Part shown: positions 37,808-47,633 of the stretch, in pieces | Numbering within the stretch: position 1 is the stretch's first letter | Layout of the letters: every line of letters begins with the position of its first letter | NCBI GenBank assembly: GCA_021201755.1 | Contig: JAJQEI010000018.1 | Location: 24,358 to 88,357 of the forward strand | Direction of reading: 5' to 3' | DNA: 64,000 nt | DNA from: Ruminococcus sp. | GTDB taxonomy: Bacteria > Bacillota > Clostridia > Oscillospirales > Ruminococcaceae | The notes under the pieces: generated by a model | What the model was told of the DNA's origin: nothing | The model's input: the letters and a program-made list of their open reading frames with translations, nothing else | Databases searched by the model: none | Position numbers and translations under genes: made by a program

Positions 37808-39286
37808 TTATGATTCTGTCACAATGCCGTCTTCATCAATAGAAATACCATATGCAGAAGATAAGCTCTCCATATTACGGTAAAATGTATTCTGCTCATC
37901 TGTCGTGTCGTAATAGATAACCTGACAATTGGTCTGTACCGCTGGAATCAGCTGCAACTCCACATCAAAATCATCTGTTGTACCCGAAATGTGCAGTTCT
38001 GCCAGCATCGTATCCATTGTCTTTCCATTAAACCAATAATTCCCCATAGAATAGAGGATCGGCTTTCCCTTATAAAATTCTATACCCTGTAAACAGTGAG
38101 TATGATCGCCGATAACCGCATCCGCACCACATTCGATAAGTTCACGACCAGTTTCGGTCTGATATTCCTCTTGATAAGTCACACTTTCTACGCCCCAGTG
38201 CATATAAACGACTACATAATCCGCATTGGCAGCCGCTTCTTTCGTTTGTTCATATAATAAGTCGTTACTCTCCGCCGTACGGAATACGCCCGGGGGATCC
38301 TCTGTCGCGCCTTTGGTTTGTTCTACCCACTCAATCCGTGTACTTGAAAGGAATGCTACTGTAAATCCATCCAGTTCGTAATAATATATTGCGGATGCCT
38401 CTTCCAAATTTTCTCCTGCTCCCACATAGGGTATTCCGGCATTTTGCAGTGTGTTCAACGTGTCCAGCAACGCTTCTTCACCATAATCATAAGTATGGTT
38501 ATTCGCCAGTGACACGATGTCTACACCCAGATCCTGCAATACGCTTACATTTTCCAGATCGCCACGAAAGGTATAAGGTTTTCCTGATTGTGCCGTACCA
38601 CATGTGGAATATTGAAATTCATTGTTGATAAAGCAAATATCCGCTGAGCGCATATGATCTACCAAAATAGAATCGATACACTTAGTAATATCTCGATCCT
38701 GGCTAATCCAATAAGCCGTTGTACGTGCATCGTCTGCTACACTAATATCACTGGAAAAACAAAGGGTATAATCAAATACGACTGCTTCTGTAGTTGTTAC
38801 CACTGCGGTAGTCTGTTCCACCGCCACAGTGGTAGTATTCGCCGATGCATCTCCTGTCGCTGCTCCACTACCACTCGTAGCCGCACTGTACGTCTCCACT
38901 GTATTTGGATCTAACTGTGCAATTGCATAAATGCCGAATCCTAACACACAGAAAATTAAGACCAGTACAACGATAATGCCAATCAGATAAAATCGATTGC
39001 TTCGCAATCCATAGGCATATCCACCCGATCGACTGCGCTTATCATAGAAAAGATCATATCTGGTATCATCATCGTAATCTTCATAATCGCTATAATCGTC
39101 GCCATAATCATTGTACTCTTCATATTCTTCATAGTCATCGTAACCATCATCGTCGTACGCCTGCTGATTCGATTGCTTTATATTAAAACGTCTTGTATCA
39201 TAAATACCATCCTCCTCATAGTCGTCGTAATTACGATAACGTGAATCTTGATTTCGTTTCGATCTATCGTCATTATATATTTTCAT
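37808..39286 (-). CDS. CapA-family membrane protein (poly-gamma-glutamate capsule type)
   Basis: About 492 residues: a cytosolic N-terminus of Asp/Tyr/Glu repeats (DDYEEYEEYNDYGDDYSDYE), one membrane helix (FYLIGIIVVLVLIFCVLGFG), a Thr-rich linker and a metallophosphatase-like CapA domain with CFSSDIS, INNEFQYS, VSLANNHTYDYG and YMHWGVE...GDHTHCLQG. CapA proteins take part in poly-gamma-glutamate or related polymer handling; no pgsB or pgsC is near, so the role is open. ATG at 39286 with AAAGGA upstream; a TTG at 39316 is possible. Confidence 0.85.
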   Translation of the reverse strand: MKIYNDDRSKRNQDSRYRNYDDYEEDGIYDTRRFNIKQSNQQAYDDDGYDDYEEYEEYNDYGDDYSDYEDYDDDTRYDLFYDKRSRSGGYAYGLRSNRFYLIGIIVVLVLIFCVLGFGIYAIAQLDPNTVETYSAATSGSGAATGDASANTTTVAVEQTTAVVTTTEAVVFDYTLCFSSDISVADDARTTAYWISQDRDITKCIDSILVDHMRSADICFINNEFQYSTCGTAQSGKPYTFRGDLENVSVLQDLGVDIVSLANNHTYDYGEEALLDTLNTLQNAGIPYVGAGENLEEASAIYYYELDGFTVAFLSSTRIEWVEQTKGATEDPPGVFRTAESNDLLYEQTKEAAANADYVVVYMHWGVESVTYQEEYQTETGRELIECGADAVIGDHTHCLQGIEFYKGKPILYSMGNYWFNGKTMDTMLAELHISGTTDDFDVELQLIPAVQTNCQVIYYDTTDEQNTFYRNMESLSSAYGISIDEDGIVTES

Positions 39287-39312
39287 TCGTTTTTCTATTC
39301 CTTTCTTTTTTA

Positions 39313-40069
39313 TCAATCATTCGGATAAAGATAAAGTAGTACATCGATTTCTACCATAAAGTATTCCACGCAATCTGAAGGCGTCAGCGTACCATCTTCT
39401 TGAACAAAAGCAATATCAAAATACACAGTATAAACAGCATCAACGGTAATATCGTCTGCAAAACTATTTAGAAACGCTGCAATATCTTCACTTTCCAAAT
39501 CCATTTCTACTACAAGCAATTCAGCAATCTGATAGGTCTTATAGTCTACCGAATAAAAACCCGTTCCATCCGTATAACAAGCGAAATAATCTTCTAAATA
39601 TTCCTGATCATCTCCCACCATATATTCCGGCGATATAACAACAGACTGCGCCAGTTCCAAATCATTTTGCAAACGTGCCGTAGACTCTGAAGTCACCAGA
39701 TAATTCGCAACTTGATCCACCGATCCTGCATTTACAGAATTTTCCGGCGTTCCACTGGAAACTACTGGTGCTTCTGTAGATTCCGTCTCTGCCGTCATTT
39801 CTATTGCTGCCTCATCTGCTTCATCATCCGTATTGTCATCTGTGCGTTTTACGAAATATGCCACCACAAAAAAACGCCACTGCCATTATAATCAGTGTCA
39901 AGAGAATCATCACCGCAATGCGAAATCCTTTTCCGCTGCCTCCGGTCGACTTGGCGTGCGTTTCGGTTGTCTCCGTCCTTGGAACAACGTAGGGCTGCAC
40001 TTTTGTGCCACATTTCAAACAGAACTTTGCCCCCGGTTTTTGTTCGGCACCACATTTTTTACAATACAT
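39313..40069 (-). pseudogene. Zinc-ribbon membrane protein, frameshifted at a T7 tract
   Basis: Two overlapping frames form one protein. The first (40069 down to 39836) has a zinc ribbon CKKCGAEQKPGAKFCLKCG and enters a membrane helix. At a run of seven T (minus strand of 39868-39874) it leaves the frame. The second (to 39313) continues the helix as VVAYFVKRTDDNTDDEADEA and gives an acidic extracellular domain. One T fewer would join them seamlessly. The join is inferred from the split helix. Either contraction of the tract or a real frameshift decides expression of the full protein. No function is known. Its end overlaps a possible TTG start of the CapA gene. Confidence 0.75.
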
Positions 40070-40236
40070 AGCCGTACAATTCCTCCCTACCAATCAGAAT
40101 TAAAAATGATACACGCTCTATACATGACCATTTTTATTTTACAACAAATTCCCTTTCATGTCAAGAGACATATATAAAAAAAGAAAAATAAAATTGCCAA
40201 AAAAAGACCTCTCTCATCACAATCTTTTTCCATAAT

Positions 40237-40270
40237 AAAAGCCTTATACAGCTTTCTGCATAAGACTTTT
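40237..40270 (-). terminator. Terminator after the coat-type genes
   Basis: Stem aaaagccttat/ataagactttt separated by a short loop, with a U-rich tail on the minus strand. Confidence 0.8.
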
Positions 40271-40287
40271 GTTTCGATTCGTCGGCT

Positions 40288-40542
40288 TTATCCCATCGTC
40301 TGGTACTTTTTCTTCACAGCACTGACCTTTGTCATCTCTGCCCGATCTGTTGGATACCATCCTTTCGCCTGTATCTTGTCATACAGCGTACTCTGCATAC
40401 GCAATGACTCATCCAGCGCATGAGAAAATGTCTGGTGAACCTGATTGGTACTGGACTCAATCGTTCCGTGCATATACAAATCACACACGCCCTTTTCCAG
40501 CAGCAATACGCCTTCCATCAGCTGCTTATCATCCATGTTCAT
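40288..40542 (-). CDS. CotF-like spore coat protein
   Basis: An 84-residue helical protein matching the short clostridial CotF-domain proteins: DDKQLMEGVLLLEKGVCDLYMHGTIES, then HQTFSHALDESLRMQSTLYDKI and GWYPT. These proteins are found in spore coats. It follows another coat-type gene by about 12 bases and is followed by a terminator. Confidence 0.88.
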   Translation of the reverse strand: MNMDDKQLMEGVLLLEKGVCDLYMHGTIESSTNQVHQTFSHALDESLRMQSTLYDKIQAKGWYPTDRAEMTKVSAVKKKYQTMG

Positions 40543-40554
40543 TCACTCCCTTCG

Positions 40555-40734
40555 TTAATCCTGCAACAGTCCATAAAAATGCTGGAACATTTGCCGGTGC
40601 TGATTTGCCATCTGCAAAACACACTGCTTCAGCTCTGCATCCTAAATTTGTGAGGCGGCATTGTGACATTGGGTCTGAAAATACTGTTCATGTCCCAAGG
40701 CGTCCTCTACATACAAGAGTTCTTTACTTGTCAT
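40555..40734 (-). pseudogene. Spore coat-type protein with an in-frame TAG
   Basis: A 59-codon gene beginning MTSKELLYVEDALGHEQYFQ and continuing to a TAA at 40555-40557, but interrupted by TAG at 40642-40644. Past the TAG the same frame reads DAELKQCVLQMANQHRQMF, a fitting helix that ends LLQD. Related coat proteins have Gln or a similar residue there, as I recall. GGAGGG lies before the ATG and the CotF-like gene follows. Stopped at the TAG it makes only 30 residues. Confidence 0.8.
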
Positions 40735-40903
40735 GTTTGCTTCCCTCCAATCGCTTTTTGAGACGAAACGATTCCGCTCGTTCCATCTGCTGCCTTTATT
40801 TTGCACCGCCGTACGAATTTTATACGGCAAAATTACAATGATTTCAAGGTGCTTTTTCATTGAAAACTACATGATTTCGGGGAAATCTTCTCTTTTCTTA
40901 GGG

Positions 40904-40932
40904 TTGCTTTTTTCGGAAGAATGTGCTATAAT
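40904..40932 (+). promoter_or_regulatory. Sigma-A promoter of aguA-aguB
   Basis: TTGCTT (40904-40909), 17-base spacer, TATAAT (40927-40932). Confidence 0.83.
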
Positions 40933-40979
40933 GCTTTCAGACATTATTTTATAATCAAAACCAAAAGGAGTTCATCATT

Positions 40980-42083
40980 ATGCAAATCCTCCATACCAGT
41001 CCAAGTGCGGATGGATTTTCTATGCCGGCAGAATTTGAACCGCATCAGGGCTGTTTAATGATATGGCCTGAACGTACAGACTCATGGCGATGTGGCGGCT
41101 GGCCGGCACGAAATGCTTTTGTACAAATCGCATCTGCCATTGCCATGTCTGAATGTCTCACCGTATTGGTAAGCTGTGCCCAATATGAAACGGCTCGCAC
41201 CATGCTTCCACCAAATGTGAGACTGATAGAAATGTCCACCGATGATGCTTGGGCAAGGGACACTTGTCCGACCTTTTTGCGCAGTCGTGATAAAAAAACC
41301 ATTCGTGGCGTAGACTGGGGCTTTAACGCTTGGGGGGGATTGGAAGATGGACTTTATTTTCCATGGGATCTGGACAACCATGTGGCACGAAAAGTATGCG
41401 ATTTATTTCAAATAGACACATACGATTGCCGTGACTTTATTCTGGAAGGTGGCAGCATTCACAGCAATGGTGCCGGAACGATTATAACAACGAAAAGCTG
41501 CCTTTGCAGCAAAGGACGAAATTCAGATCTGACGCAAGCCGAAATTGAGGACAAGCTGTGCGACTACCTAGGCGCAAAAAAAGTCTTATGGCTGCCCCGA
41601 GGTATTGTAAATGACGAAACAAATGAGCACGTGGACAATATTTGCGCATTCACAGCACCAGACCAAGTGGTTCTGGCATGGACAGACAATACAGATGATC
41701 CACAGTATCCTTTATCCAAAGCCTGTGAGGAGTATCTCTCGCAACAGACAGATGCACTAGGACGAAACATTCAAGTTATCCGTCTGCCCATACCGTCGAA
41801 GCCAATATGCATCACAGATGCAGAGTGTAAACAACTGAATCTTTGGAATGGTATGCTTACTCGAACGCCCGGGGAACGACTTGCTGCATCTTATGTAAAT
41901 TTTTATATTACAAACGACAGTGTTCTAGTTCCTCAATTTGACGATCCGATGGATGAAACAGCCTGTTCTATCTTAAAGCGTGCCTTTCCATCCAGAAAAA
42001 TCGTCCCCATTCCGGCTAGAGAAATTTTGCTGGGTGGTGGTAATATTCACTGTATCACACAACAAATTCCGCAAACTTCATAA
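40980..42083 (+). CDS. aguA: Agmatine deiminase
   Basis: Converts agmatine to N-carbamoylputrescine and ammonia. The 367-residue enzyme has PAEFEPHQGCLMIWPERTDSW, DDAWARDTCPTF, FILEGGSIHSNGAGT, VDNICAF and the catalytic Cys in GGGNIHCITQQ. AAAGGAG lies before the ATG. It is followed 12 bases later by aguB, giving the two-step route to putrescine. Confidence 0.96.
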   Translation: MQILHTSPSADGFSMPAEFEPHQGCLMIWPERTDSWRCGGWPARNAFVQIASAIAMSECLTVLVSCAQYETARTMLPPNVRLIEMSTDDAWARDTCPTFLRSRDKKTIRGVDWGFNAWGGLEDGLYFPWDLDNHVARKVCDLFQIDTYDCRDFILEGGSIHSNGAGTIITTKSCLCSKGRNSDLTQAEIEDKLCDYLGAKKVLWLPRGIVNDETNEHVDNICAFTAPDQVVLAWTDNTDDPQYPLSKACEEYLSQQTDALGRNIQVIRLPIPSKPICITDAECKQLNLWNGMLTRTPGERLAASYVNFYITNDSVLVPQFDDPMDETACSILKRAFPSRKIVPIPAREILLGGGNIHCITQQIPQTS

Positions 42084-42095
42084 GGAGTGATTTTT

Positions 42096-42971
42096 ATGCG
42101 TTCTATCAAAGCCGCCGTGGTGCAAATGGCTTGTTCACCGAATCCAGAACAAAATCGTATTGTTGCCGAATCATTGGTGCGAAACGCCGCTGCACAAGGT
42201 GCAAATGTCATTTTGTTACCAGAGCTGTTTGAAACGCCCTATTTTTGTCAGGAAAGACGATATGCATCCTATCAATTGGCAATGTCTGTCTATGAAAATC
42301 CTGCCGTTGTACAATTTCAACAGGTTGCAAAGGACCTAGATGTTGTATTGCCGATCAGCTTTTACGAGCGAGACGGGCTTTCACTGTATAATTCCGTTGC
42401 AATAATCGATGCAGACGGAACAATTTTAGGCGTCTATCGCAAAACACACATTCCAGATGATCACTTTTATCAGGAAAAATTTTATTTCACTCCCAGCAAC
42501 ACCGGCTTTCAAGTGTGGAAAACAAAATTTTGTCGCATTGGCGTTGGAATTTGTTGGGACCAATGGTTCCCAGAAGCAGCGAGGTGTATGGCACTCATGG
42601 GAGCAGAGCTGTTGCTGTACCCAACAGCAATCGGATCAGAACCAATTCTTGACGTGGACAGCGCAGCTCATTGGCAGCGTTGTATGCAAGGACACAGCGC
42701 AGCAAATCTGATGCCGGTACTGGCTGCCAATCGGGTTGGCATAGAATGCATCCTGCCAGATGAAGAAAACAATCAGCAGGCTTCCGCACTAAATTTCTAT
42801 GGCTCGTCCTTTATCACCGATGGTACGGGCGAGATTTTACAGCAGCTAAACCAAGAGGAAACCGACATTCTGATTCAGGAATACGACCTAGAAAAGCTTG
42901 AACAGGATCGACTCTCTTGGGGCGTCTTTCGGGATAGACGACCAGAACAATACACTCAAATCTGCCATTAA
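42096..42971 (+). CDS. aguB: N-carbamoylputrescine amidase
   Basis: Hydrolyses N-carbamoylputrescine to putrescine. It is a nitrilase-fold enzyme of 291 residues with the Glu-Lys-Cys triad in LLPELFETPYFCQ, YRKTHIPDDHFYQEKFYF and GVGICWDQWFPEAARCMALMGAE. The ATG at 42096 has AAGGAG upstream; earlier in-frame starts at 42087 have no site. Confidence 0.95.
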   Translation: MRSIKAAVVQMACSPNPEQNRIVAESLVRNAAAQGANVILLPELFETPYFCQERRYASYQLAMSVYENPAVVQFQQVAKDLDVVLPISFYERDGLSLYNSVAIIDADGTILGVYRKTHIPDDHFYQEKFYFTPSNTGFQVWKTKFCRIGVGICWDQWFPEAARCMALMGAELLLYPTAIGSEPILDVDSAAHWQRCMQGHSAANLMPVLAANRVGIECILPDEENNQQASALNFYGSSFITDGTGEILQQLNQEETDILIQEYDLEKLEQDRLSWGVFRDRRPEQYTQICH

Positions 42972-43096
42972 ATCATGGCGTCAAATTCACAAGAAAACGT
43001 GTTGTACTGTTGTTCAAAAAAGGAATGACGTTCCAATTGAATTTTATGCAAAACGCCAAAATTCTCAAAAATCCCCAAATTATCAGCAAAAAAGCG

Positions 43097-43125
43097 TTAA
43101 CATCTCTTTATATGTTCGATATAAT
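43097..43125 (+). promoter_or_regulatory. Promoter upstream of the surface repeat protein
   Basis: TTAACA (43097-43102), 17-base spacer, TATAAT (43120-43125). The rest of 42972-43365 is A-rich and I see no gene; the leader is about 235 bases. Confidence 0.7.
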
Positions 43126-43365
43126 AAAAACAATTATGATAAATCGGTGACAAATAGAAACAAATAAAAATAAAAACACAAAAATATTGTCGTGATTCAC
43201 TTATCAGGAAGAACAAAAAGAATAAATTACGCAAAAAAGATAAAACGATAACAAGCGGCAAAAAAATTGGGGCTGAAAATCCGAAGATGATGGTGTGCGA
43301 GGTCGTTCATGATTTTGCATGGTGTCATTTAAATCATATAAAATATCTGAAAGGACGTGAATCCC

Positions 43366-45216
43366 TTGTCGCACCGCTTACAAAAACTGCTGCTCGCTGC
43401 AGCCGGAAGCATTTTCATTACGCTGACTTTTAGTACACTGTCTGCTTCCGCCGCAGAGGATAGCACAGAAGTACTCGAAACTACAACGTTAAATCGATTT
43501 GTTGTATCGGATGGTGGAAATCGAGTTCTGGTTGGCAGCGTGTCTTCTGATGCTGTTACACAGGCAGGTTGGTATGTTACAGATGACGGCAGCATATATT
43601 ATTATTACGAAGACGGAACTTATGCGCAAGAAGAAACTATTTTAGCAGATGGCTATACTTATGTATTCTCTACAGATGGCGTACTGGAAACCGGCTGGCA
43701 AACAGTAGATAGAAAGCGCTATTATTATAACACAGAAGTTGGTACACCCATGTTTGGATGGCTAACCTATCTGAATCAGTCATATTATGTAGATGAAAAT
43801 GAAGGAAAACTAATAGGTGAATAGGAAATCGACGGCACTCGCTATAGTTTTGACAATTATGGCTGTGTGCAAATCGGCTTGATACGCTATTCAGATGGCG
43901 TTCTCTATTATTATGATGACGATTTGAATGTTGTGACTGGCTAGATAGAAGAAAATGGTTTAACCTACTATATGACGGAGAATGGTGCAGTAACTGGATT
44001 GCAAATTATCGACGACAATACATATTACTTTGATACAGACGGCAGTATGTACTGTGGTTGGCAATTCATCAACGATAATTGGTATTTTTTCGGTACTGAC
44101 GGCACAATGCAAACTGGTTGGGTCAACGTTGACAACAAAACATATTATTTTGATGCAGATGGTATCATGCAAAGCGGCTGGCTCACCATTGACGGCAGCA
44201 AGTATTATTTTGATGATAACGGTGAAATGCAAACTGGACTCGTCACCATCGATGGTGATATCTATTTCTTCGGTACAGATGGTATCATGCAAACAGGCTG
44301 GATTTCTGTAAACGATAACAAATATTACTTTGGTTCAGATGGTGTCGCACAAACTGGGTGGGTTGAAATGAGTGGCAATACCTATTATTTCAATACAAGC
44401 GGTGAAATGCAGACCGGTTGGGTAACAATTAGTGGCAATACTTATTACTTTAGAACAAGTGGCATCATGCAAAGTGGCTGGATTACGGTTAGTGGCTGTA
44501 CATATTATTTGAATACAAATGGTGTTATGCAGACCGGTTGGCTTACGCTGGATGGTAATACCTATTATTTTAACGCAAGCGGCGTCATGCAAACTGGAAT
44601 GAAAGTCATTGACAGTGCACAATATTATTTCAATGCAAGCGGTGTTATGCAGACCGGTTGGATTACAATTAGTGGTACATCTTATTATTTTGATACAACT
44701 ACCGGAGAATTGACAAATACTGGACACGCAGCCGTACAACTGGACGTGCCGGATTATAAACAGTTCGATTCCCAATGGGCAAATACAACCATTACCTATT
44801 CTACAATTGGCAAGGTTGGCTGTCTGGCAACAAGTATTGCAATGAAATATTCCTACGAAACCGGAACCAGTACAACGCCGGACAAGATCCTGTCATTATT
44901 GACCTTCAGTGGCGATAGTCTCCAGTGGGTTTCCTTTACAAATTTGGGATATACCATGGAACAGCCGGGAACGTCTGTGACACAATCCGTGATGCAGACA
45001 ATTTATACACAGCTTTCAGAAGGAACACCGGTTATCGTCGGTGCAAAGACCTCCAGTGGCGGTCAACACTGGATTGTTGTTACCGGTTATACTGGTTCTA
45101 CCGGCTCCTCTTTTTCCACATCTAACTTTGTGATCAATGATCCTGGCTTCAGCTCAAGAACAACATTGAGCGAATATTTGGCTGTATATCCAAAATTATA
45201 CATGATTGTTTATTAG
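43366..45216 (+). pseudogene. Secreted cell-wall-binding repeat protein with C39-like domain, two in-frame TAGs
   Basis: Signal peptide, then many roughly 20-residue CW_binding_1 (choline/glucan-binding type) repeats such as GIMQSGWLTIDGSKYYFDDN, then a C-terminal papain-like domain of the C39 type (VPDYKQFDSQW, GKVGCLATSIAM with the Cys, GGQHWIVVTGY with the His, FVINDPGF). TAG codons at 43822-43824 and 43942-43944 split the repeat region, yet the frame continues with good repeats on both sides. The second TAG stands where neighbouring repeats have Trp; the first stands where Gln, Leu or Val is usual. The start is TTG at 43366 with AAAGGA upstream. About 616 codons. The stop at 45214 is TAG. 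Confidence 0.85.
43972..44700 (+). repeat. Tandem about 60-bp coding repeats
   Basis: Degenerate units of about 60 bases, each encoding one GW...YYF cell-wall-binding repeat. They are direct repeats with drift, and are a likely site for unequal recombination. Confidence 0.8.
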
Positions 45217-45291
45217 ATCGAACAGTTCCTCATGGAAAACAGTTTCCGTGGGGAATTATGATTTCTACTATTTTTGGCTTGACAAAAACAA

Positions 45292-45330
45292 CGACACTGC
45301 CTGCACCCTGGCAGTGCCGTCTTTTCTTTT
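45292..45330 (+). terminator. Terminator after the surface repeat protein
   Basis: Stem cgacactgcc/ggcagtgccg with one mismatch and a T/C-rich tail. Confidence 0.85.
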
Positions 45331-45950
45331 CACAGATGTTTTGTAGATAAAATGTAAATCTTGCGAAAAAGCACTTGACAACAGCAAAAAAACGTGTATA
45401 ATAAAATTATTGTTGTATCAAAAACGAACATCGGTGTAGGCGACGTTATGTTTCCTCCCGATCAGCGCTGAAAAACGGAAGCGTATGCGTTTTGATTTTA
45501 TTTATTTCAACGAATGTCGAGTATTTTTTTTTGACTTTCTATAGAGGGCGTTTGTACAAAGATGTATATTATTTTCATACAATCCTATAAGAGGTTTTAT
45601 ATATTTTGTGCATTTTTTATGGAAATTTTTTCATATTCTTTTTCCTTTGGAAGAGTTGGATTCTAACCTCTAAATAAGATCATTCATGATGCCCTAAAAG
45701 TAACTCGGATTTTAGGAAACTTTCGATATGTTTCTCCTGTGTCATTTGGAATTCAAACACAGGTGTTTCATGGTAATCGTTTGTAAAAACTCTGAGCTAC
45801 AGCCGATTGCGGAAATCGTTCTGCATTCGAAAAACATGAAAATTGAATAAAAGACGCATATGCCTCCACAGTCGCAGTTATGTTATAGAAACCAGATTAT
45901 AAGGTTTCGGGATAGACAAAATTATAAACTGTCACAAGGAGGTTGTGCAC
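45331..45950 (+). other. Long non-coding, hairpin-rich stretch before rny
   Basis: About 620 bases without a convincing gene. A strong promoter at 45375 points into it. Downstream are aaaacg/cgttttgattt (about 45473-45496, terminator-like), cctaaaa/ttttagg (about 45694-45718) and cctgtgt/acacagg (about 45738-45765). It could be a long rny leader or hold one or more small RNAs. I could not fit it to RNase P, SRP, tmRNA, 6S or a known riboswitch. Confidence 0.45.
45375..45402 (+). promoter_or_regulatory. Sigma-A promoter in front of the non-coding stretch
   Basis: TTGACA (45375-45380), 16-base spacer, TATAAT (45397-45402). Confidence 0.85.
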
Positions 45951-47528
45951 ATGAAGTGGCCAATCACATTAGTACTATGTTTGGTTGCTTTGTTGGTCGG
46001 TGCCGGAATTGCAGGGTTTATCTGCTATCGAAAGGGCGTACAAAAAGGAATCGAGCAGCGGAAGCAACAGGCAGAAGCTACCATTAGTTCAGCTGAAAAA
46101 GAGGCCAGTCGCATTCTGGAAGATGCCAAAAGTAAGGCAGAAACGCAAAAAAAGAATGCACTCATAGAGGCAAAAGATGAAATTTTTAAGCTTCGCTCTG
46201 ATGCAGACAAGGAAATCAAAGACCGACGAAATGAAATTAGTCGGCAAGAGCGTCGCATCCAACAAAAAGAAGAAAATCTGGACAAAAAAACCGACAACCT
46301 GGAACGTCGGGAAGACAAAATCAAAACAAAGCTTCGCCATGCGGATGAAAAATTAGCAGAAGCAGAGGCTGTCAAAGATAGCCAGATGCAAGAACTGGAA
46401 CGGATTTCCGGCTTGACACAGGATCAGGCAAAGGACTATATCCTACAGCTTCTGGATAATGAATTGAACCATGAAAAGGCTATGAAGATTTCTTCGTATG
46501 AACAGCAGTTGAAAGATACCTGCGAGGAAAAGGCACGCAGCTATGTCTCTCTGGCGATTGCCAAATGTGCGGCAGATCAGGTGCAGGAAACAGCAGTTTC
46601 TGTTGTGCCGCTGTCGAATGATGAGATGAAAGGACGCATCATCGGTCGTGAGGGTCGAAATATTCGTACCCTTGAAATACTCACTGGCGTAGACATTATC
46701 ATTGACGATACACCTGAAGTAATTACACTCTCTTGCTTCGACCACGTACGACGTGAAGTCGCTCGTATTGCACTGGAAAAACTTATCGCTGACGGCAGAA
46801 TTCATCCGACAAAAATTGAAGAAATGGTAGAAAAAGCACGTCACGAGGTGGAACACCGAATTCGTCAAGAGGGCGAACGTGCCGTACTCGAAACAAATGT
46901 ACATGGGTTGAACAACGAGCTAATCAAGCTTTTGGGACGGCTCTATTTCCGTACTAGCTATCACCAGAACGTATTGGCACACTCCATCGAAGTATCGAAA
47001 CTCTCAGGTGTGTTGGCTTCGGAATTGGGCGTAGATGCGAATCTCGCACGCCGTGCAGGACTGCTCCATGATATTGGAAAAGCGTTGACTGCTGAAATTG
47101 AAGGATCCCACGTACAAATTGGCGTGGATGTCTGCCGCAAATATCATGAATCCGATGAAGTCATTCATGCGATTGAAGCGCACCACAATGACGTAGAACC
47201 CAAAACTGCTGTCGCTTGTATCGTACAAGCCGCCGATGCTATCTCTGCTGCAAGACCTGCGGCGAGAAGTGAAAACTATGAAAATTATATCAAACGACTC
47301 CAGAAGTTAGAAAATATCTGTGCTTCTTATGACGGCATCGATAAATGTTATGCATTACAAGCCGGACGTGAAATTCATGTCATGGTTGTGCCGGAAGCAA
47401 TGGGCGATGAAAAAATGGTTCTGGTAGCAAGACAAATTGCAAAACAAATCGAAGCGGAAATGGAATACCCGGGACAAATTAAAATTAATTTGATTCGAGA
47501 AAGCCGTGTCGTAGATTACGCAAAATAA
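45951..47528 (+). CDS. rny: Ribonuclease Y
   Basis: Membrane-anchored endoribonuclease that starts mRNA decay. It has an N-terminal helix ([20 protein letters not shown]), a long charged coiled coil (about 30-200), a KH domain ([17 protein letters not shown]) and an HD domain ([13 protein letters not shown]). At 525 residues it is full length. The ATG at 45951 has AAGGAGG upstream; GTG at 45945 is less likely. Confidence 0.96.
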   Translation: MKWPITLVLCLVALLVGAGIAGFICYRKGVQKGIEQRKQQAEATISSAEKEASRILEDAKSKAETQKKNALIEAKDEIFKLRSDADKEIKDRRNEISRQERRIQQKEENLDKKTDNLERREDKIKTKLRHADEKLAEAEAVKDSQMQELERISGLTQDQAKDYILQLLDNELNHEKAMKISSYEQQLKDTCEEKARSYVSLAIAKCAADQVQETAVSVVPLSNDEMKGRIIGREGRNIRTLEILTGVDIIIDDTPEVITLSCFDHVRREVARIALEKLIADGRIHPTKIEEMVEKARHEVEHRIRQEGERAVLETNVHGLNNELIKLLGRLYFRTSYHQNVLAHSIEVSKLSGVLASELGVDANLARRAGLLHDIGKALTAEIEGSHVQIGVDVCRKYHESDEVIHAIEAHHNDVEPKTAVACIVQAADAISAARPAARSENYENYIKRLQKLENICASYDGIDKCYALQAGREIHVMVVPEAMGDEKMVLVARQIAKQIEAEMEYPGQIKINLIRESRVVDYAK

Positions 47529-47572
47529 CACTTTTGAAAATTGCGCACGCACAGCGGACATAAATGATAATG

Positions 47573-47603
47573 ACAGGTACGGAAAAATCTGTATCTGTTT
47601 TTT
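47573..47603 (+). terminator. Terminator after rny
   Basis: An 11-bp stem with G-U pairs (acaggtacgga/tctgtatctgt), AAAA loop, then six T. Confidence 0.9.
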
Positions 47604-47633
47604 ATCGTACAGAAAGGAGTTGTCATTAAGGTT

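Noticed and set aside
43972..44700. Satellite or CRISPR-like array
   Set aside because: The roughly 60-bp period matches the protein repeat, and no spacer pattern exists.
45331..45950. RNase P RNA, SRP RNA, tmRNA or 6S RNA
   Set aside because: None of the conserved core sequences of these RNAs could be found.
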